64,000 nucleotides of DNA from Spirulinaceae cyanobacterium SM2_1_0 (lineage in GTDB: Bacteria; Cyanobacteriota; Cyanobacteriia; Cyanobacteriales; Spirulinaceae): contig JAAUTY010000006.1 in assembly GCA_012031265.1 (NCBI GenBank), positions 1-64,000 of the forward strand. The letters are read 5' to 3'. Of this stretch, positions 46,297 to 55,803 are shown piece by piece; positions within the stretch are counted from its first letter, which is position 1; every line of letters begins with the position of its first letter. A program made the translations under genes and the position numbers. The notes below the pieces were generated by a model. That model searched no databases, had not been told where the DNA came from, and saw only the letters and a list, made by a program, of their open reading frames with translations.

Positions 46297-47088
46297 ATGA
46301 CCTATCAAGAACCAATTGGTGCCACAAAAACTGTTGACCGGGCTGGGAGATCGGACGCCATGATCGTGGCGCAGGATGTTGAGAAGTGGTATGCCAGCAA
46401 CCAATTTCATGTTTTGCGGGGGGTCAGCCTTTCGATCCACAAGGGCGAAGTAGTCGTAGTGATGGGGCCGTCGGGATCGGGAAAATCTACTTTTATCCGC
46501 ACCTTCAATGCCCTGGAAGAATATCAGAAAGGCAAGATCACTATTGATGGTATCGAGCTATCCCACGATTTAAAGAAAATTGATGAGATCCGTCGCGAAG
46601 TGGGGATGGTTTTTCAGCAATTCAACCTCTTTCCCCACATGACTGTCTTGCAAAACGTGATGCTGGCACCGATCTGGGTGCGGCGGCGCAAAAAGGCCGA
46701 GGCTGAGGCGATCGCCATGCAACTCCTGGAAAAGGTCGGCATTCTGGAACAGGCCAAGAAGTTTCCCGGTCAACTGTCGGGCGGTCAGCAACAGCGGGTG
46801 GCGATCGCCCGTGCCTTGGCGATGCAACCAAAAATCATGCTCTTCGACGAACCAACCTCCGCACTCGATCCGGAAATGGTGCGCGAGGTGTTGGATACTA
46901 TGCGGTCGCTGGCGAAGGAAGGCATGACGATGGTGTGCGTCACTCACGAGGTTGGCTTCGCCCGCGAGGTCGCCGACCGCGTGGTGCTGATGGCTGACGG
47001 TCTCCTAGTTGAAGAAGCGCCCCCAGAGGAATTTTTTAACAATCCCCGGCACGACCGCACCAAGCAATTCTTGTCGCAAATTCTCTAA
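46297..47088 (+). CDS. Amino-acid ABC transporter ATP-binding protein
   Basis: The 263-aa ATPase has Walker [10 protein letters not shown] (about 52-60), the Q loop [18 protein letters not shown], signature [16 protein letters not shown] (about 154-169) and Walker [17 protein letters not shown]. It is of the GlnQ/AapP type that powers polar amino-acid uptake. The ATG at 46297 has AGGAGAGC upstream. It lies 105 bp after the second permease gene, completing the binding-protein, two-permease, ATPase set. In cyanobacteria the ATPase is often shared between transporters. Confidence 0.92.
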   Translation: MTYQEPIGATKTVDRAGRSDAMIVAQDVEKWYASNQFHVLRGVSLSIHKGEVVVVMGPSGSGKSTFIRTFNALEEYQKGKITIDGIELSHDLKKIDEIRREVGMVFQQFNLFPHMTVLQNVMLAPIWVRRRKKAEAEAIAMQLLEKVGILEQAKKFPGQLSGGQQQRVAIARALAMQPKIMLFDEPTSALDPEMVREVLDTMRSLAKEGMTMVCVTHEVGFAREVADRVVLMADGLLVEEAPPEEFFNNPRHDRTKQFLSQIL

Positions 47089-47166
47089 CCAGTGACTGGT
47101 ATTGGAGCCAGGGTCGGCTCTTGACGCTCTCCGCCCGCGTAGATGTCAATTGGGTAGCTGTAAATA

Positions 47167-48180
47167 ATGGTGACGGCTCAAGTTGCAGCCCGCCTAGTAC
47201 GGGCGCGCGCCGCCGGTCAACAGGCGATCGCCCTCGTCGGTGATGCCAGTTTAGTGAAATGGTCGCTCGTCGGCGATCGCCTCCAGCCGGTCGCGAGTAT
47301 CATTGGCGAAATTCCCATTGCCGCCCTCTCAGCGCCGCCTGATAGCGAGCTATTCGCGGCTGCCACTCTAGCTGGTACTGTGGAACTCCGGCGCTGGGAT
47401 GATCTGAGTCTGGCCGCTGCACCCCTCCAGGCCCCCGCAATTTCCAGCAATGGCGAGGTGGACTCTGAGATCACGGCGATCGCCCTCTCGCCGGACCAAA
47501 AATGGCTGGCGATCGCCCGTGAAGACGACGACATCTATCTCTGCGACAGTCAGCGCGGTGAACTAGTTGCAACCGCAGAAGGCAGCGACTGGACTTCCAC
47601 GCTTGCCTTTAGTCCCACCGATCGCCAGTTGGCGATCGCCTGCTCCTTTCCCGGCGGCAGCTACGCCCGCATCGATGCCCTGCAAGCGGGTGCCCTCGAA
47701 CCCGTCTACGACTTTGTTCGCAGCAACAACCAGACACCAGCCGCCGATTTTGTCGATGCCCTCGCCTACCTGACCTTCAGCCCCGATGCGCGCTGGCTCG
47801 CCTTGTTCGAGACGGCGACCAATCATCATGACCAGCACAGCCCCGGCTGGCGTGGCAACCTGGCGCTCTATTCGCTCGCCACGGGTCAGCTCGCCTGGTG
47901 TGCGGCCGTCGATGCGGCCGCGACGGGAGACGGGCGATCGCTTGCCCAAAGCGGCTGTCACAACGGCTTCTACACCGAACTCAGCTTCCTAGACGCGCAA
48001 ACCCTCGCCTGCGGGGCAACAGCGGGCAAACTGCTGCTCTACGATGTCGCCACGGGTCAATTGCGGCGACGACTGGATCTCGGTCGCGGCGCAGCGGTGC
48101 GATCGCTCGCCAGCGACAGCAGCGGCACCCTCTGGCTCGTCCTCACCGACGGCGAACTCCTCGCCATCCCCCCCGACTAG
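47167..48180 (+). CDS. WD40-like beta-propeller protein
   Basis: The 337-aa protein has several repeats of WD type: IAALSPDQKWLAIAREDDDI-like (ITAIALSPDQKWLAIAREDD), LAFSPTDRQLAIACSFP and LTFSPDARWLALFE, each with the S-P-D-x-x-x-L-A pattern. There is no signal peptide. Such propellers are scaffolds for protein contacts. It starts 78 bp after the ATPase gene. Its role is unknown. Confidence 0.6.
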   Translation: MVTAQVAARLVRARAAGQQAIALVGDASLVKWSLVGDRLQPVASIIGEIPIAALSAPPDSELFAAATLAGTVELRRWDDLSLAAAPLQAPAISSNGEVDSEITAIALSPDQKWLAIAREDDDIYLCDSQRGELVATAEGSDWTSTLAFSPTDRQLAIACSFPGGSYARIDALQAGALEPVYDFVRSNNQTPAADFVDALAYLTFSPDARWLALFETATNHHDQHSPGWRGNLALYSLATGQLAWCAAVDAAATGDGRSLAQSGCHNGFYTELSFLDAQTLACGATAGKLLLYDVATGQLRRRLDLGRGAAVRSLASDSSGTLWLVLTDGELLAIPPD

Positions 48181-48201
48181 CCGTTAGCACAACCTATTTC
48201 A

Positions 48202-48990
48202 CTAAGCTTCGTTGAAGGTTGCTTGCCACTGCAACTGTAGGGTTTCGAGACGGTGTTCCGGCTTCACTTCCACATTGACCATGACCTCAGCACACAATAT
48301 CAACCGAGGATCTTCATGAATTTCTGCTGGCTCCACAAACAAATAGGGCGAAGGGAGACGTTGTGACATCCGTGCTAAATCCTGTTGCTCATCACGCCGG
48401 AAGTGATAGTGATAAGTTTTAATGGTCTTGGATGAGTTCTTGCAGAGAAAACCCGAAGTATGTAAAATCAATGCAATTTTATTGTCAAATCCCAATCGCC
48501 CAACCTCAATCTGAGAAGCAGTTAAACCTGTAAATGGATCGGCAACAAGTGGGATTTGAGGAGTTAAGAATATCCAGCTATCTTGGGAATCTGGTCGCGG
48601 AGCATTGCTACCACCAAATAATTCCCAACCACCGCCAGTTCGCTCATAACGAGTCAGACAGTGAACCACATTGGCTTGGTCAAAGTCAACTTTATTGAGC
48701 GTTTTATCGAAGGCAATATCACAATTGGCCAGGCACCAAGCACAGGCTGAGTGATCATGTCTATTGGCATAGTCGTAGGCAGCTTGAAGGGTTAAGCGGT
48801 GACCTAAATTAACCTGGCGTATTTTCTTGTGCTCAAATGGCAGTTCATAAATTTGTTCATTCAGCAGTACGATTTCATCGATCGCAGGGTTATCACAGTT
48901 TGCGCGCAAAGCCATGCTTATTTCTTGATACCGCTCGGTTTGTTCAGGCAAATACCACTGCGTTAACAAGCAAAATCCCTTGGGTATCAT
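48202..48990 (-). CDS. Hypothetical protein in a glycosylation region
   Basis: The 262-aa protein starts MIPKGFCLLTQWYLPEQTER. It includes ALRANCDNPAIDEIVLLNEQ and an NCDIAF-like segment (CLANCDIAFDKTLNKVD), with no membrane span. I do not recognise a catalytic site with certainty; the arrangement recalls glycosyltransferase-like neighbours of O-GlcNAc-transferase genes. The gene and the next one are clearly AT-richer than the rest of the window, which suggests lateral transfer. It lies 50 bp downstream of the O-GlcNAc-transferase-like gene on the same strand. Confidence 0.5.
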   Translation of the reverse strand: MIPKGFCLLTQWYLPEQTERYQEISMALRANCDNPAIDEIVLLNEQIYELPFEHKKIRQVNLGHRLTLQAAYDYANRHDHSACAWCLANCDIAFDKTLNKVDFDQANVVHCLTRYERTGGGWELFGGSNAPRPDSQDSWIFLTPQIPLVADPFTGLTASQIEVGRLGFDNKIALILHTSGFLCKNSSKTIKTYHYHFRRDEQQDLARMSQRLPSPYLFVEPAEIHEDPRLILCAEVMVNVEVKPEHRLETLQLQWQATFNEA

Positions 48991-49040
48991 ATTGAGTTGC
49001 CCCCAGTCTTACACATCGTTTTTTGCTCCTATAGACGAAG

Positions 49041-51251
49041 CTAAGTACTGAGTTGACAATAATTATTCCACATGTCTAGGTAAGCCGCTTCCATATTTCG
49101 AGCAAACTGGCGTCCATTCCACAAGGGGGCAGTTCGGCGAGAGCGACTGAGTTGCCAAACGACTTTCTGACGCAACTGAGCATCAGTTCCGAAACGAATA
49201 CCCCACTCGACATACTCTTCAGCACTCCAAGCGATTCCCTCTTCCACACCGACATTCATCAACATCGTGTAGCTATTTCGTGCTGAAAACTGCTGACCAA
49301 CCCGTGTTACTAATGGTATGCCCATCCAAAGAGTTTCCATCGTTGTCGTAGCACCATTGTAAGGATAAGTATCCAGCACAATATCCGCAATGCCCAAATT
49401 TGCACGATGAACTGCCTCGGTAAGATCGACATCTAGAAACCGGAGGCGATCATAGGCAACCCCTACGTCATCTGCTAATTTATAAAAAGCTTCCTGAACG
49501 GCATCTTTGCCAGAGGAGCCTTTGATTAAAAGATAGCTATTAGGAACTGCCTTGATAATCTCCAACTGCAAACGCATCGTTTCGGGATGGCGCTTATAGC
49601 CTTTTTGGGCACTGTAGTAAAGAATGGCATCATCAGAAACACCCAACATTTCCCGACGCAGAGTGGGAATGTCTACCTCAAATCCATCAACCGCGAGATA
49701 TGTATTTGGCAGACGATAAATATTTTCACGATAGTACGATTCAGCACCTTCAGGGAGGACATAGGGGTCGGCTACGAAGTGATCAATCTTTGAAATACCT
49801 GAAGCATCCCAGCCCAGCCATGTTACCTGTACTGGTGCTGGTTTCAACGAAGTGATAATGCAGGTAGAATCTATAGTCATGCTGTCAAGCTCAATCAGTA
49901 CGTCAATTTCATCCTGAAAGATGACCTCTGCCATCTCATCAGCCTTTGACGACTTGACTGCTTTGTAAGCTTGGCTCATATACCAATCTTGTATGGGGTC
50001 AGCATTTTCGGGTGTTGCAATCAGATAAATATACAGCTCGAATCTTTCGCGGTCATGATGTTGGATTAATGAGCGTGCTAACCACCCAACAGAATGAGAC
50101 TTCAAGCAATAAGACAGGTAGCCAATGCGAAGTTTCCGAGTTTGCTCTCGCTTAGCAAGATTCTGCTTGTGCCCCTGAGCGTAGAGATCGAGCTTTTCCT
50201 GCATATGGTTAGCCAGATTGTTCTGGCACAGTTCGATCACTCGATTCTGAAGGGAGCGATTTTCGACGGGAGAATCTTGGCAGTACGGGCCGAAAAAACA
50301 AGCATTGAAGAGGCGAAAAATCTGCGCTATGGTCAGGTCATTGGGGGCCAGTTTAGTGATTTCAGCTAATAGATTTTGATATTCTTCACGAACTGCTTGT
50401 GCTGCATCCCAATGCCCACCCGTAACGAGTAGTGCTTTGACGAGATTCTTATTGGCAGCAATGCGATCTGGCAAACTTTCCGTCAGCGATAGGTAAAGCT
50501 CTGCAAATCGAATGCCATCTTCATAGTTATCAATTTCTTGACAGAAGCAAGATAGGTAAAATGCTAGATCCGCACTATTTGGGTTTAGTTGTAAGCCCAG
50601 TCGGCAAAGCCTCTCCGCAATTGCAGCCTGGTGCATCAGATAACCAATATCAACCGCTGATCTCAGTAGCAACTCCGCCAAGCTCTCCTTTCGCTCGGTA
50701 GTTTTAGCCCAGCTTTTACTGAGGGAAATAAAATCCAAAACCTGTGGATTAAAAGAGTCTTGATCGAGCAGTCCTTGTACGACTATGGGCAATGCTGATA
50801 ACTCAGTATCACTAGGATCTATATCCTGCAAAAGAGGAAGAGCTTCAGCCAGCTGATTGCTGTCATAACACTTTAGCTCTAGGGCAAGTTTGAGGCAGTG
50901 TAGAATATTTGCGCCTCGATTTGGATAGAGTTCGTAGAGCTGCTGGCGAATCAAGTAAGCTTGAGTATTGTTTTCTAGCTGCTCTTGCTGGACAGCTTCC
51001 TGCTCAAGCAACTGTGCCAAGTCCCTGTTCAGCTCTTCTACTTGCTCAGATGTTTGGTTGACCACTGCCATAAACCACGTCGTCTGAGCCTCGGCAACCT
51101 GCCCTTGTAGCAGTAGGAGTAAACCTAGAAACCAATAGTGGGATTGTTGCTCAGGCTGTTCGACTAATGCTTTTTCGTAAAGTTCGATGGCTCTTGCATA
51201 ATTACCTTTTAAGTAATAATCGTGTGCAATATTCTGCCAGTCGTCATGCAT
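49041..51251 (-). CDS. TPR + O-GlcNAc-transferase-like (SPINDLY family) protein
   Basis: From the Met at 51249-51251 the protein has 736 aa. The N-terminal ~340 residues contain tetratricopeptide repeats (HDYYLKGNYARAIELYEKAL). The C-terminal ~400 residues match the SPINDLY/OGT fold: LRIGYLSYCLKSHSVGWLAR, APVQVTWLGWDASGISKIDH and ADIVLDTYPYNGATTTMETL. It would transfer a sugar from a nucleotide sugar to Ser/Thr of a target protein. The frame is open upstream to 51296, but that part covers a terminator hairpin. A type IV pilin gene lies next upstream. Confidence 0.85.
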   Translation of the reverse strand: MHDDWQNIAHDYYLKGNYARAIELYEKALVEQPEQQSHYWFLGLLLLLQGQVAEAQTTWFMAVVNQTSEQVEELNRDLAQLLEQEAVQQEQLENNTQAYLIRQQLYELYPNRGANILHCLKLALELKCYDSNQLAEALPLLQDIDPSDTELSALPIVVQGLLDQDSFNPQVLDFISLSKSWAKTTERKESLAELLLRSAVDIGYLMHQAAIAERLCRLGLQLNPNSADLAFYLSCFCQEIDNYEDGIRFAELYLSLTESLPDRIAANKNLVKALLVTGGHWDAAQAVREEYQNLLAEITKLAPNDLTIAQIFRLFNACFFGPYCQDSPVENRSLQNRVIELCQNNLANHMQEKLDLYAQGHKQNLAKREQTRKLRIGYLSYCLKSHSVGWLARSLIQHHDRERFELYIYLIATPENADPIQDWYMSQAYKAVKSSKADEMAEVIFQDEIDVLIELDSMTIDSTCIITSLKPAPVQVTWLGWDASGISKIDHFVADPYVLPEGAESYYRENIYRLPNTYLAVDGFEVDIPTLRREMLGVSDDAILYYSAQKGYKRHPETMRLQLEIIKAVPNSYLLIKGSSGKDAVQEAFYKLADDVGVAYDRLRFLDVDLTEAVHRANLGIADIVLDTYPYNGATTTMETLWMGIPLVTRVGQQFSARNSYTMLMNVGVEEGIAWSAEEYVEWGIRFGTDAQLRQKVVWQLSRSRRTAPLWNGRQFARNMEAAYLDMWNNYCQLST

Positions 51252-51277
51252 GATCTTAAAGTTATTCTGATAAACAT

Positions 51278-51309
51278 AAAAAAGCGAGCAACTCAATCAG
51301 GTTGCTCGC
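51278..51309 (-). terminator. Intrinsic terminator of the pilin gene
   Basis: On the minus strand GCGAGCAAC-CTGATTGA-GTTGCTCGC forms a perfect 9-bp stem and is followed by T6. It lies 67 bp after the pilin stop and 27 bp before the OGT-like start. It should end the pilin transcript, so OGT expression would need read-through or its own promoter. Confidence 0.88.
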
Positions 51310-51375
51310 TCCTCTCAACATTTCGTACCCTTTCGACAGCCAGCGAGTACTATGCTGTCAGGCGAAATATCACTT

Positions 51376-51987
51376 CTACGAGCCTAGATCCTTCCAGTCA
51401 CTACCCAAGGGGTTAACGTTACCCAAGTTCGCACAGTTTGACTGAGCTGAACCAGTAGGAGCAGTAACTGTGTAAGCTGTTGTGCCATCCCAGGGATTCT
51501 GGCTCTCGCAAACAGTCGCGACAGTCGTCGCCTCACGGTCACCGATGACCGTACTAGAGAAGTTGGTCGCTGCAATGCCCACATAGGCCTTGAGCGCTGG
51601 CTTTAGGGTCTGTGCCCAGGTGTAGACGATCGGCACTACCGGCACAGTGCTAGGCGCAATGGTAGCCGTGAAGCCCTTGAGCGTGTAGAGATAGTTGGTA
51701 GACTGCTCTTTGATGCCGAGACCCAGTTGGACAAGCTGCGTCCCAAAACTCTGACGTTCGAGGTAGAACGCTTGCTGGGCGCGGTTGATTGCACCAACAT
51801 TGTTCCGAGCTTCTGACTGCTTTGCCTTGTTGGCTTGACCCAACAGCGAGGGCAGAGCGATCGCTGCCAAGATACCGATAATGATGATCACGACCAGCAG
51901 CTCAATCAGTGTGAAGCCTTCTTCTTGACGCTTCTGCTCGTTGAGAACCTTCAGGAATTTCACCTGAAAATCGGGTTTTAAATTCAT
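51376..51987 (-). CDS. Type IV pilin-like protein
   Basis: The 203-aa prepilin has a 24-residue leader ending QEEG and then FTLIELLVVIIIIGILAAIA, a standard prepilin site with Glu at mature position 5. The globular part resembles the cyanobacterial PilA group: RNNVGAINRAQQAFYLE, later GDREATTVATVCESQNPW, with a pair of Cys (CESQ and NCAN) that may form the D-loop disulfide. It would be a major or minor pilin for twitching, adhesion or DNA uptake. Its terminator is clear. The OGT-like gene downstream makes it a candidate glycosylation target. Confidence 0.9.
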   Translation of the reverse strand: MNLKPDFQVKFLKVLNEQKRQEEGFTLIELLVVIIIIGILAAIALPSLLGQANKAKQSEARNNVGAINRAQQAFYLERQSFGTQLVQLGLGIKEQSTNYLYTLKGFTATIAPSTVPVVPIVYTWAQTLKPALKAYVGIAATNFSSTVIGDREATTVATVCESQNPWDGTTAYTVTAPTGSAQSNCANLGNVNPLGSDWKDLGS

Positions 51988-52120
51988 CTTTGACTCTCTC
52001 CTAAACCGTTCAAAAGGGATAATCGCACAATGCGTGACTCGAAGTCTAACCGTAGGTTACCCAGCAAGTCGGCTAGGCCTATCACCTCAATTGCAAAAGG
52101 GTTTGATGGCGAAGGGTGAG

Positions 52121-53460
52121 CTATTGGGAGCGCTCCACCAACAGGTAGCCGGATGCGACTAAACCAGCAATCGCATCTTGTAACATCGCAGTCGCCCCAG
52201 CAGCCCCGTTAGAGGCTAAGGTCAGCGGGTCTAAGGGTCGCAACTGCTGCCAACGTTCTAGTAGCGCTGTGAGAGGTTGCGGCGACTGGAGCAATGGGAG
52301 CAGTATACAGCCGACAATTGTACTATCCACAAGGTAGGGCGCATTGCTGGCTCTGTTGGGCAGAAGGCGGCTGAGTTCCAGAGGGTGCAAACCAGATACG
52401 CTATCTTGCAGGGCGGCGTGCGCGTCAGCCGTATTGAGTTGGGGATGGATATAGACTACGGCTCGCTGCCAGTCACCAGAGGTCCAAGTCTCGATGGCGG
52501 TGATCGGGGATGCACCTACGTTGCTACACCATAGATCGATTAGACGATTAGCTGGATTCAGTAGCTCGTATAGTGCTAGTTTCTCTTCAGGAAGCGCCTC
52601 GAGCAGCCCCATGCCTAAAAACACAGGTAGATTCTCTGGCTCCTTGAACAGGTTTGCCATGAGCCACTGCTGTGGACAAACCATCTCGACAAACTCTAGC
52701 TCAGCTGCACGTAGTAGCTCGAAGAACTGTGGCACTGTGTAGCCTTTGTCGCCTACGAGCAGTGCATTGGCCAGGACTGCGCCCTTGTCATCATCTCCGC
52801 CGCCTGCTGACTGCGGTCGCCAAGAAAACCGTTTGACAATGACTTCGTCTCGGAGCGCTGTCATGGTGTCGATGACGATCTGCACTTCTTCATCGCCTGG
52901 GTTGTCGTTGAGGGCACCCAACATGGCAAATACCTCCTGAAGGCGAAAGACATAACTCCGACCGTGGAGACTGTGGAGATTGGTACGGATGATGCCATCG
53001 GGCTTCAGAACAGCGCGCATTGCCTGGAGGCCGGCGAGTGGATCAGGTAGGAGGTAGAGAACTTCGTCACAATTGATATAGTCAAAACGCCAGCTTTGCT
53101 GCGCTAGATCTTCGATCGATAAGGGTAGAACTCGCAGCGATCGAAGCCATGATACTGCAAGCGTTTGCTGGCAAATTCCACCGATTCAGCGGAAATATCA
53201 ATGCCGATGATATGTGCGCCAGGATTGGCTTGTGCGAGTGCCAATGCCTTTAGGCCGGTGCCGCAGCCAGCGTCCAGAATCCACTTGCCTTCAGTGTTGA
53301 TGACTTGCTGGTAGCGCTGATAGTAGGGGGTAACCAGATTATGGATATAGAGTAACTCTGGGTTGCGCTCGTGCGAGACGTCAATCGGGGTCTGGGGGTA
53401 GGGGCAGTAGTCGAACTGGGCGCGGATGCGATCGCGCATTTCCGGATCGGGCAGCGGCAT
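52121..53460 (-). pseudogene. SAM-dependent methyltransferase, interrupted by a one-base frameshift
   Basis: Two frames together make one ~446-aa protein. The first part has MPLPDPEMRDRIRAQFDYCP and the SAM motif ILDAGCGTGLKALALAQANP, running to CEFYPYRSKI*. The second resumes as LSIEDLAQQSWRFDYINCDE, then VLYLLPDPLAGLQAMRAVLK, and runs to VASGYLLVERSQ. The join lies near plus-strand 53122-53126, in a GGG run where one more G would give CEFYPLSIEDL. The N-terminal methyltransferase domain is class I; the C-terminal half is a regulatory or substrate domain. Neighbours are pilin and glycosyltransferase genes. Confidence 0.75.
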
Positions 53461-53513
53461 AAGCGTTCAAAGTGCGGGGCTACCTTTCAAGATTCCCATG
53501 TTTGCCGCCGGAG

Positions 53514-54117
53514 TTAAACATTGGGGTCAATCCCTTGGGCACGGAGGAGTGCGACCAAGCGTTCGGCGCGGGCTGCGGCAGCGGTGATGCGGGCTTCAGC
53601 CTGAGCGAGTTGCTCGTCACCGGTCGGCAAGAGTCGGCCCTCGCTGTCCCACTAGTACCGCTACGCGGAATTTTGAGTTCTGAGTTTTGAGTTCTGAGTG
53701 CCTGCAATACGGGAATCTTGGGGATTTTGAATGGGCATCTCATTGCCGCCGTCCTGTACTAGTGCAACCAGGGCAGATCAAGATTGCGGTAGTGGCCTGA
53801 CCAGATGCCCAGTTCCACGTCTATCGTGGCGATCGCGTAGTGGCCGCGTTCATTAGCCGCGATCCGCTCGTAGTTTGCGGCAACGAGCTGGTAGACCTCG
53901 ACTCGCTTGCTCATAAATCCAGAATTGGCCGCTCCAAGGCGTGCGATCGCGCTCGGCCTGCCCATCCCCCGAGACAAACTCAATCAATCGTTGCTGTCAG
54001 CAGCACACTCTGCGGGTGTTCTTGAAAATTCTTCACGAAGCTGCCATCTTCGCAGGGAAGCTGGGTGTGGTCAGGGAGTGGCGGCGTTGCAAGATTAGGC
54101 AAGCCGGTAAATGTCAT
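53514..54117 (-). pseudogene. Decayed Uma2-family endonuclease gene with an inserted repeat element
   Basis: Pieces of one Uma2 (DUF820) protein lie in several frames. From 54117: MTFTGLPNLATPPLPDHTQL, then CEDGSFVKNFQEHPQSVLL to a stop. Then EFVSGDGQAERDRTPWSGQF and WIYEQ, then VEVYQLVAANYERIAANERG and VELGIWSGHYRNLDLPWLH. Beyond the repeat at 53652-53762 it resumes with WDSEGRLLPTGDEQ and ends in RAERLVALLRAQGIDPNV. A central part is missing and the frame breaks at least twice. Removing the element plus one CTAG leaves WLH-stop-WDS in one frame, so a nonsense change also existed. The product is non-functional. Confidence 0.8.
53652..53762. repeat. CTAG-bounded interspersed element (copy 6) inside the Uma2 pseudogene
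   Basis: The 111-bp copy starts CTAGTACCGCTACGCGGAAT and ends CCGTCCTGTACTAG. Both ends are CTAG, and the flanking Uma2 reading frame is continuous when one CTAG is kept and the rest removed. This is the clearest insertion in the window and suggests a 4-bp CTAG target duplication. Confidence 0.9.
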
Positions 54118-54230
54118 GTCCTTATCTGATCACCGGATGAACGTAAGTTTTTATGATAGTTAGCAAGTTGGGGGAGTGACTTTCCTGATGTGATTGGTGT
54201 CAATCACCATACCAAGAGGCTCGGTCACTC

Positions 54231-55424
54231 ATGGCTTTCCCACTCAGTGCCGATATTTTGGTTTTGAAGCAAACGATGTCTGAGTCCCCGCCTACCGTGA
54301 GCCTTTGTCTGATCGCCAAGGATGAGCGAGTCGATTTGCCCCGCTGCCTCGCCAGCGTTCAGCCGCATGTAGACGAAATGGTGGTCATTGACACCGGTTC
54401 CGGTGATGATACCCCTGAACTTGCGGCGCAACTGGGAGCACGGGTCGAGTATTTTACCTGGTGTGATGATTTCGCGGCGGCTCGGAACTATGCGCTGGCA
54501 CAGGTACGGACGGATTGGGTGCTCGTGCTAGATGCGGACGAAGAGTTAGTCGTTGCAGCCGTGAATTGGCGAGACGCACTCACACAGCCGTTGCTGGCCT
54601 ACAGTCTGCCACTAACCGATGCTGGTAATCCCCATGATCTGACGCCGTTATGGGTACCGCGCTTGTTCCGTCAGCACCCTGATCTTCGCTATGTGGGCAA
54701 TTACCACGAGCGGCTGTTCTATCGCGGTGGTGCGCTGCCAATGACTAGAACTGCGACTCTGAGTGACTTGGGTCTGATCCACTATGGCTATAGCCCTGAG
54801 CGCTTACAGGATAAGGAGTTACACCGCAATATTCCGATGCTGGAGCGGCTGCGTCATCGTCAAGGGCTGAGTTTTCTCCTGCTGTACTCGCTGGCAGGGA
54901 TGTACACCAACACTGGACAGCTTGATGAGGCGCAATCTTGCTATGCCGAAGCGGGCGATCGCCTTCTGCCGCACTTGCTGACTGGCGAGCCACCGACTGA
55001 ATTTGGTTACGTGCCCTCACTACTGTTCAATCTGGGCGTTCAGGCGCTGCAAGCACAAGATTTAGAAACGGCACAGTTGCTCGCTCAACGTGGTTTGGAG
55101 TGGTGCCCAACCTTTCCGCCCCTAATTTACTTCGCCGGGGCAACGGTAAGGGCTTTGGGATTTCGGCGTGGGGCGATCGCTTATTTTGAGTACTGTCTAG
55201 ACCTGGGTAAGACCGGCCAGTTCTATCGTGATGAACCCTTTGAACGCCGCCTTATGACCATCTCCCCCGCTTACGACCTCGGCTGCTTGCACCTAGAACT
55301 TGGTCATGAGCAAGCAGCTTTATCAGCCTTCCAATTGGCGCTCGAATTTGATCCCGACTGCACACCGGCTCAGATTGAAGTGGCTAGGCTCCGCACCGCC
55401 TCAGCCCAGAGAACTATGGAATAA
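54231..55424 (+). CDS. GT2 glycosyltransferase with C-terminal TPR repeats
   Basis: The 397-aa protein has a GT-A family-2 domain: SLCLIAKDERVDLPRCLASV at about residue 25, then VIDTGSGDDTPELA and LVLDADEE. The C-terminal half contains TPR-like helices (GQLDEAQSCYAEAG; QAALSAFQLALEFDPDC). This group is widespread in cyanobacteria and transfers sugars to unknown acceptors. The ATG at 54276 (MSESPPTVS) may be the real start, because the first 15 codons look weak. It is the last gene of the pilus/glycan-like region. Confidence 0.8.
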   Translation: MAFPLSADILVLKQTMSESPPTVSLCLIAKDERVDLPRCLASVQPHVDEMVVIDTGSGDDTPELAAQLGARVEYFTWCDDFAAARNYALAQVRTDWVLVLDADEELVVAAVNWRDALTQPLLAYSLPLTDAGNPHDLTPLWVPRLFRQHPDLRYVGNYHERLFYRGGALPMTRTATLSDLGLIHYGYSPERLQDKELHRNIPMLERLRHRQGLSFLLLYSLAGMYTNTGQLDEAQSCYAEAGDRLLPHLLTGEPPTEFGYVPSLLFNLGVQALQAQDLETAQLLAQRGLEWCPTFPPLIYFAGATVRALGFRRGAIAYFEYCLDLGKTGQFYRDEPFERRLMTISPAYDLGCLHLELGHEQAALSAFQLALEFDPDCTPAQIEVARLRTASAQRTME

Positions 55425-55490
55425 TGGGGAGCGCATCGACGAGCTATCTTGCTAACAGCCGTATAACGCTTTGCCCTTTCCCAACCCGTC

Positions 55491-55790
55491 ATGACCAGCA
55501 TTGATCGCGAACAAGTCAAAAAAGTCGCTCACCTCGCGCGTCTCGAGCTGACGCCCGAGGAAGAGGTGGCATTTACCAGTCAGCTCAGTCGCATCCTTGA
55601 CTATGCCGAGCAACTGAGCGAGCTAGACACCGAGGGCGTGCCGCCGACGACGCGGGCGATCGAGACCAGCAATATCACGCGCCCGGATACCCTGGAACCG
55701 TTTCCGAATCGTGAGGCGCTCCTGTCCGAGGCACCTGAGCGTGACGACGAGTTTTTCCGCGTCCCGCAGATCCTGGATTCTGAGGATTGA
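55491..55790 (+). CDS. gatC: Glutamyl-tRNA(Gln) amidotransferase subunit C
   Basis: The 99-aa protein has the GatC pattern: [17 protein letters not shown] near residue 9, then [20 protein letters not shown] and [12 protein letters not shown] with FFRVPQIL at the end. It stabilises the GatAB complex that converts Glu-tRNA(Gln) to Gln-tRNA(Gln). The length is typical. In cyanobacteria the gat genes are dispersed, as here. It is convergent with mtnP, 13 bp away. Confidence 0.93.
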   Translation: MTSIDREQVKKVAHLARLELTPEEEVAFTSQLSRILDYAEQLSELDTEGVPPTTRAIETSNITRPDTLEPFPNREALLSEAPERDDEFFRVPQILDSED

Positions 55791-55803
55791 GGGCGATGGC
55801 AAG

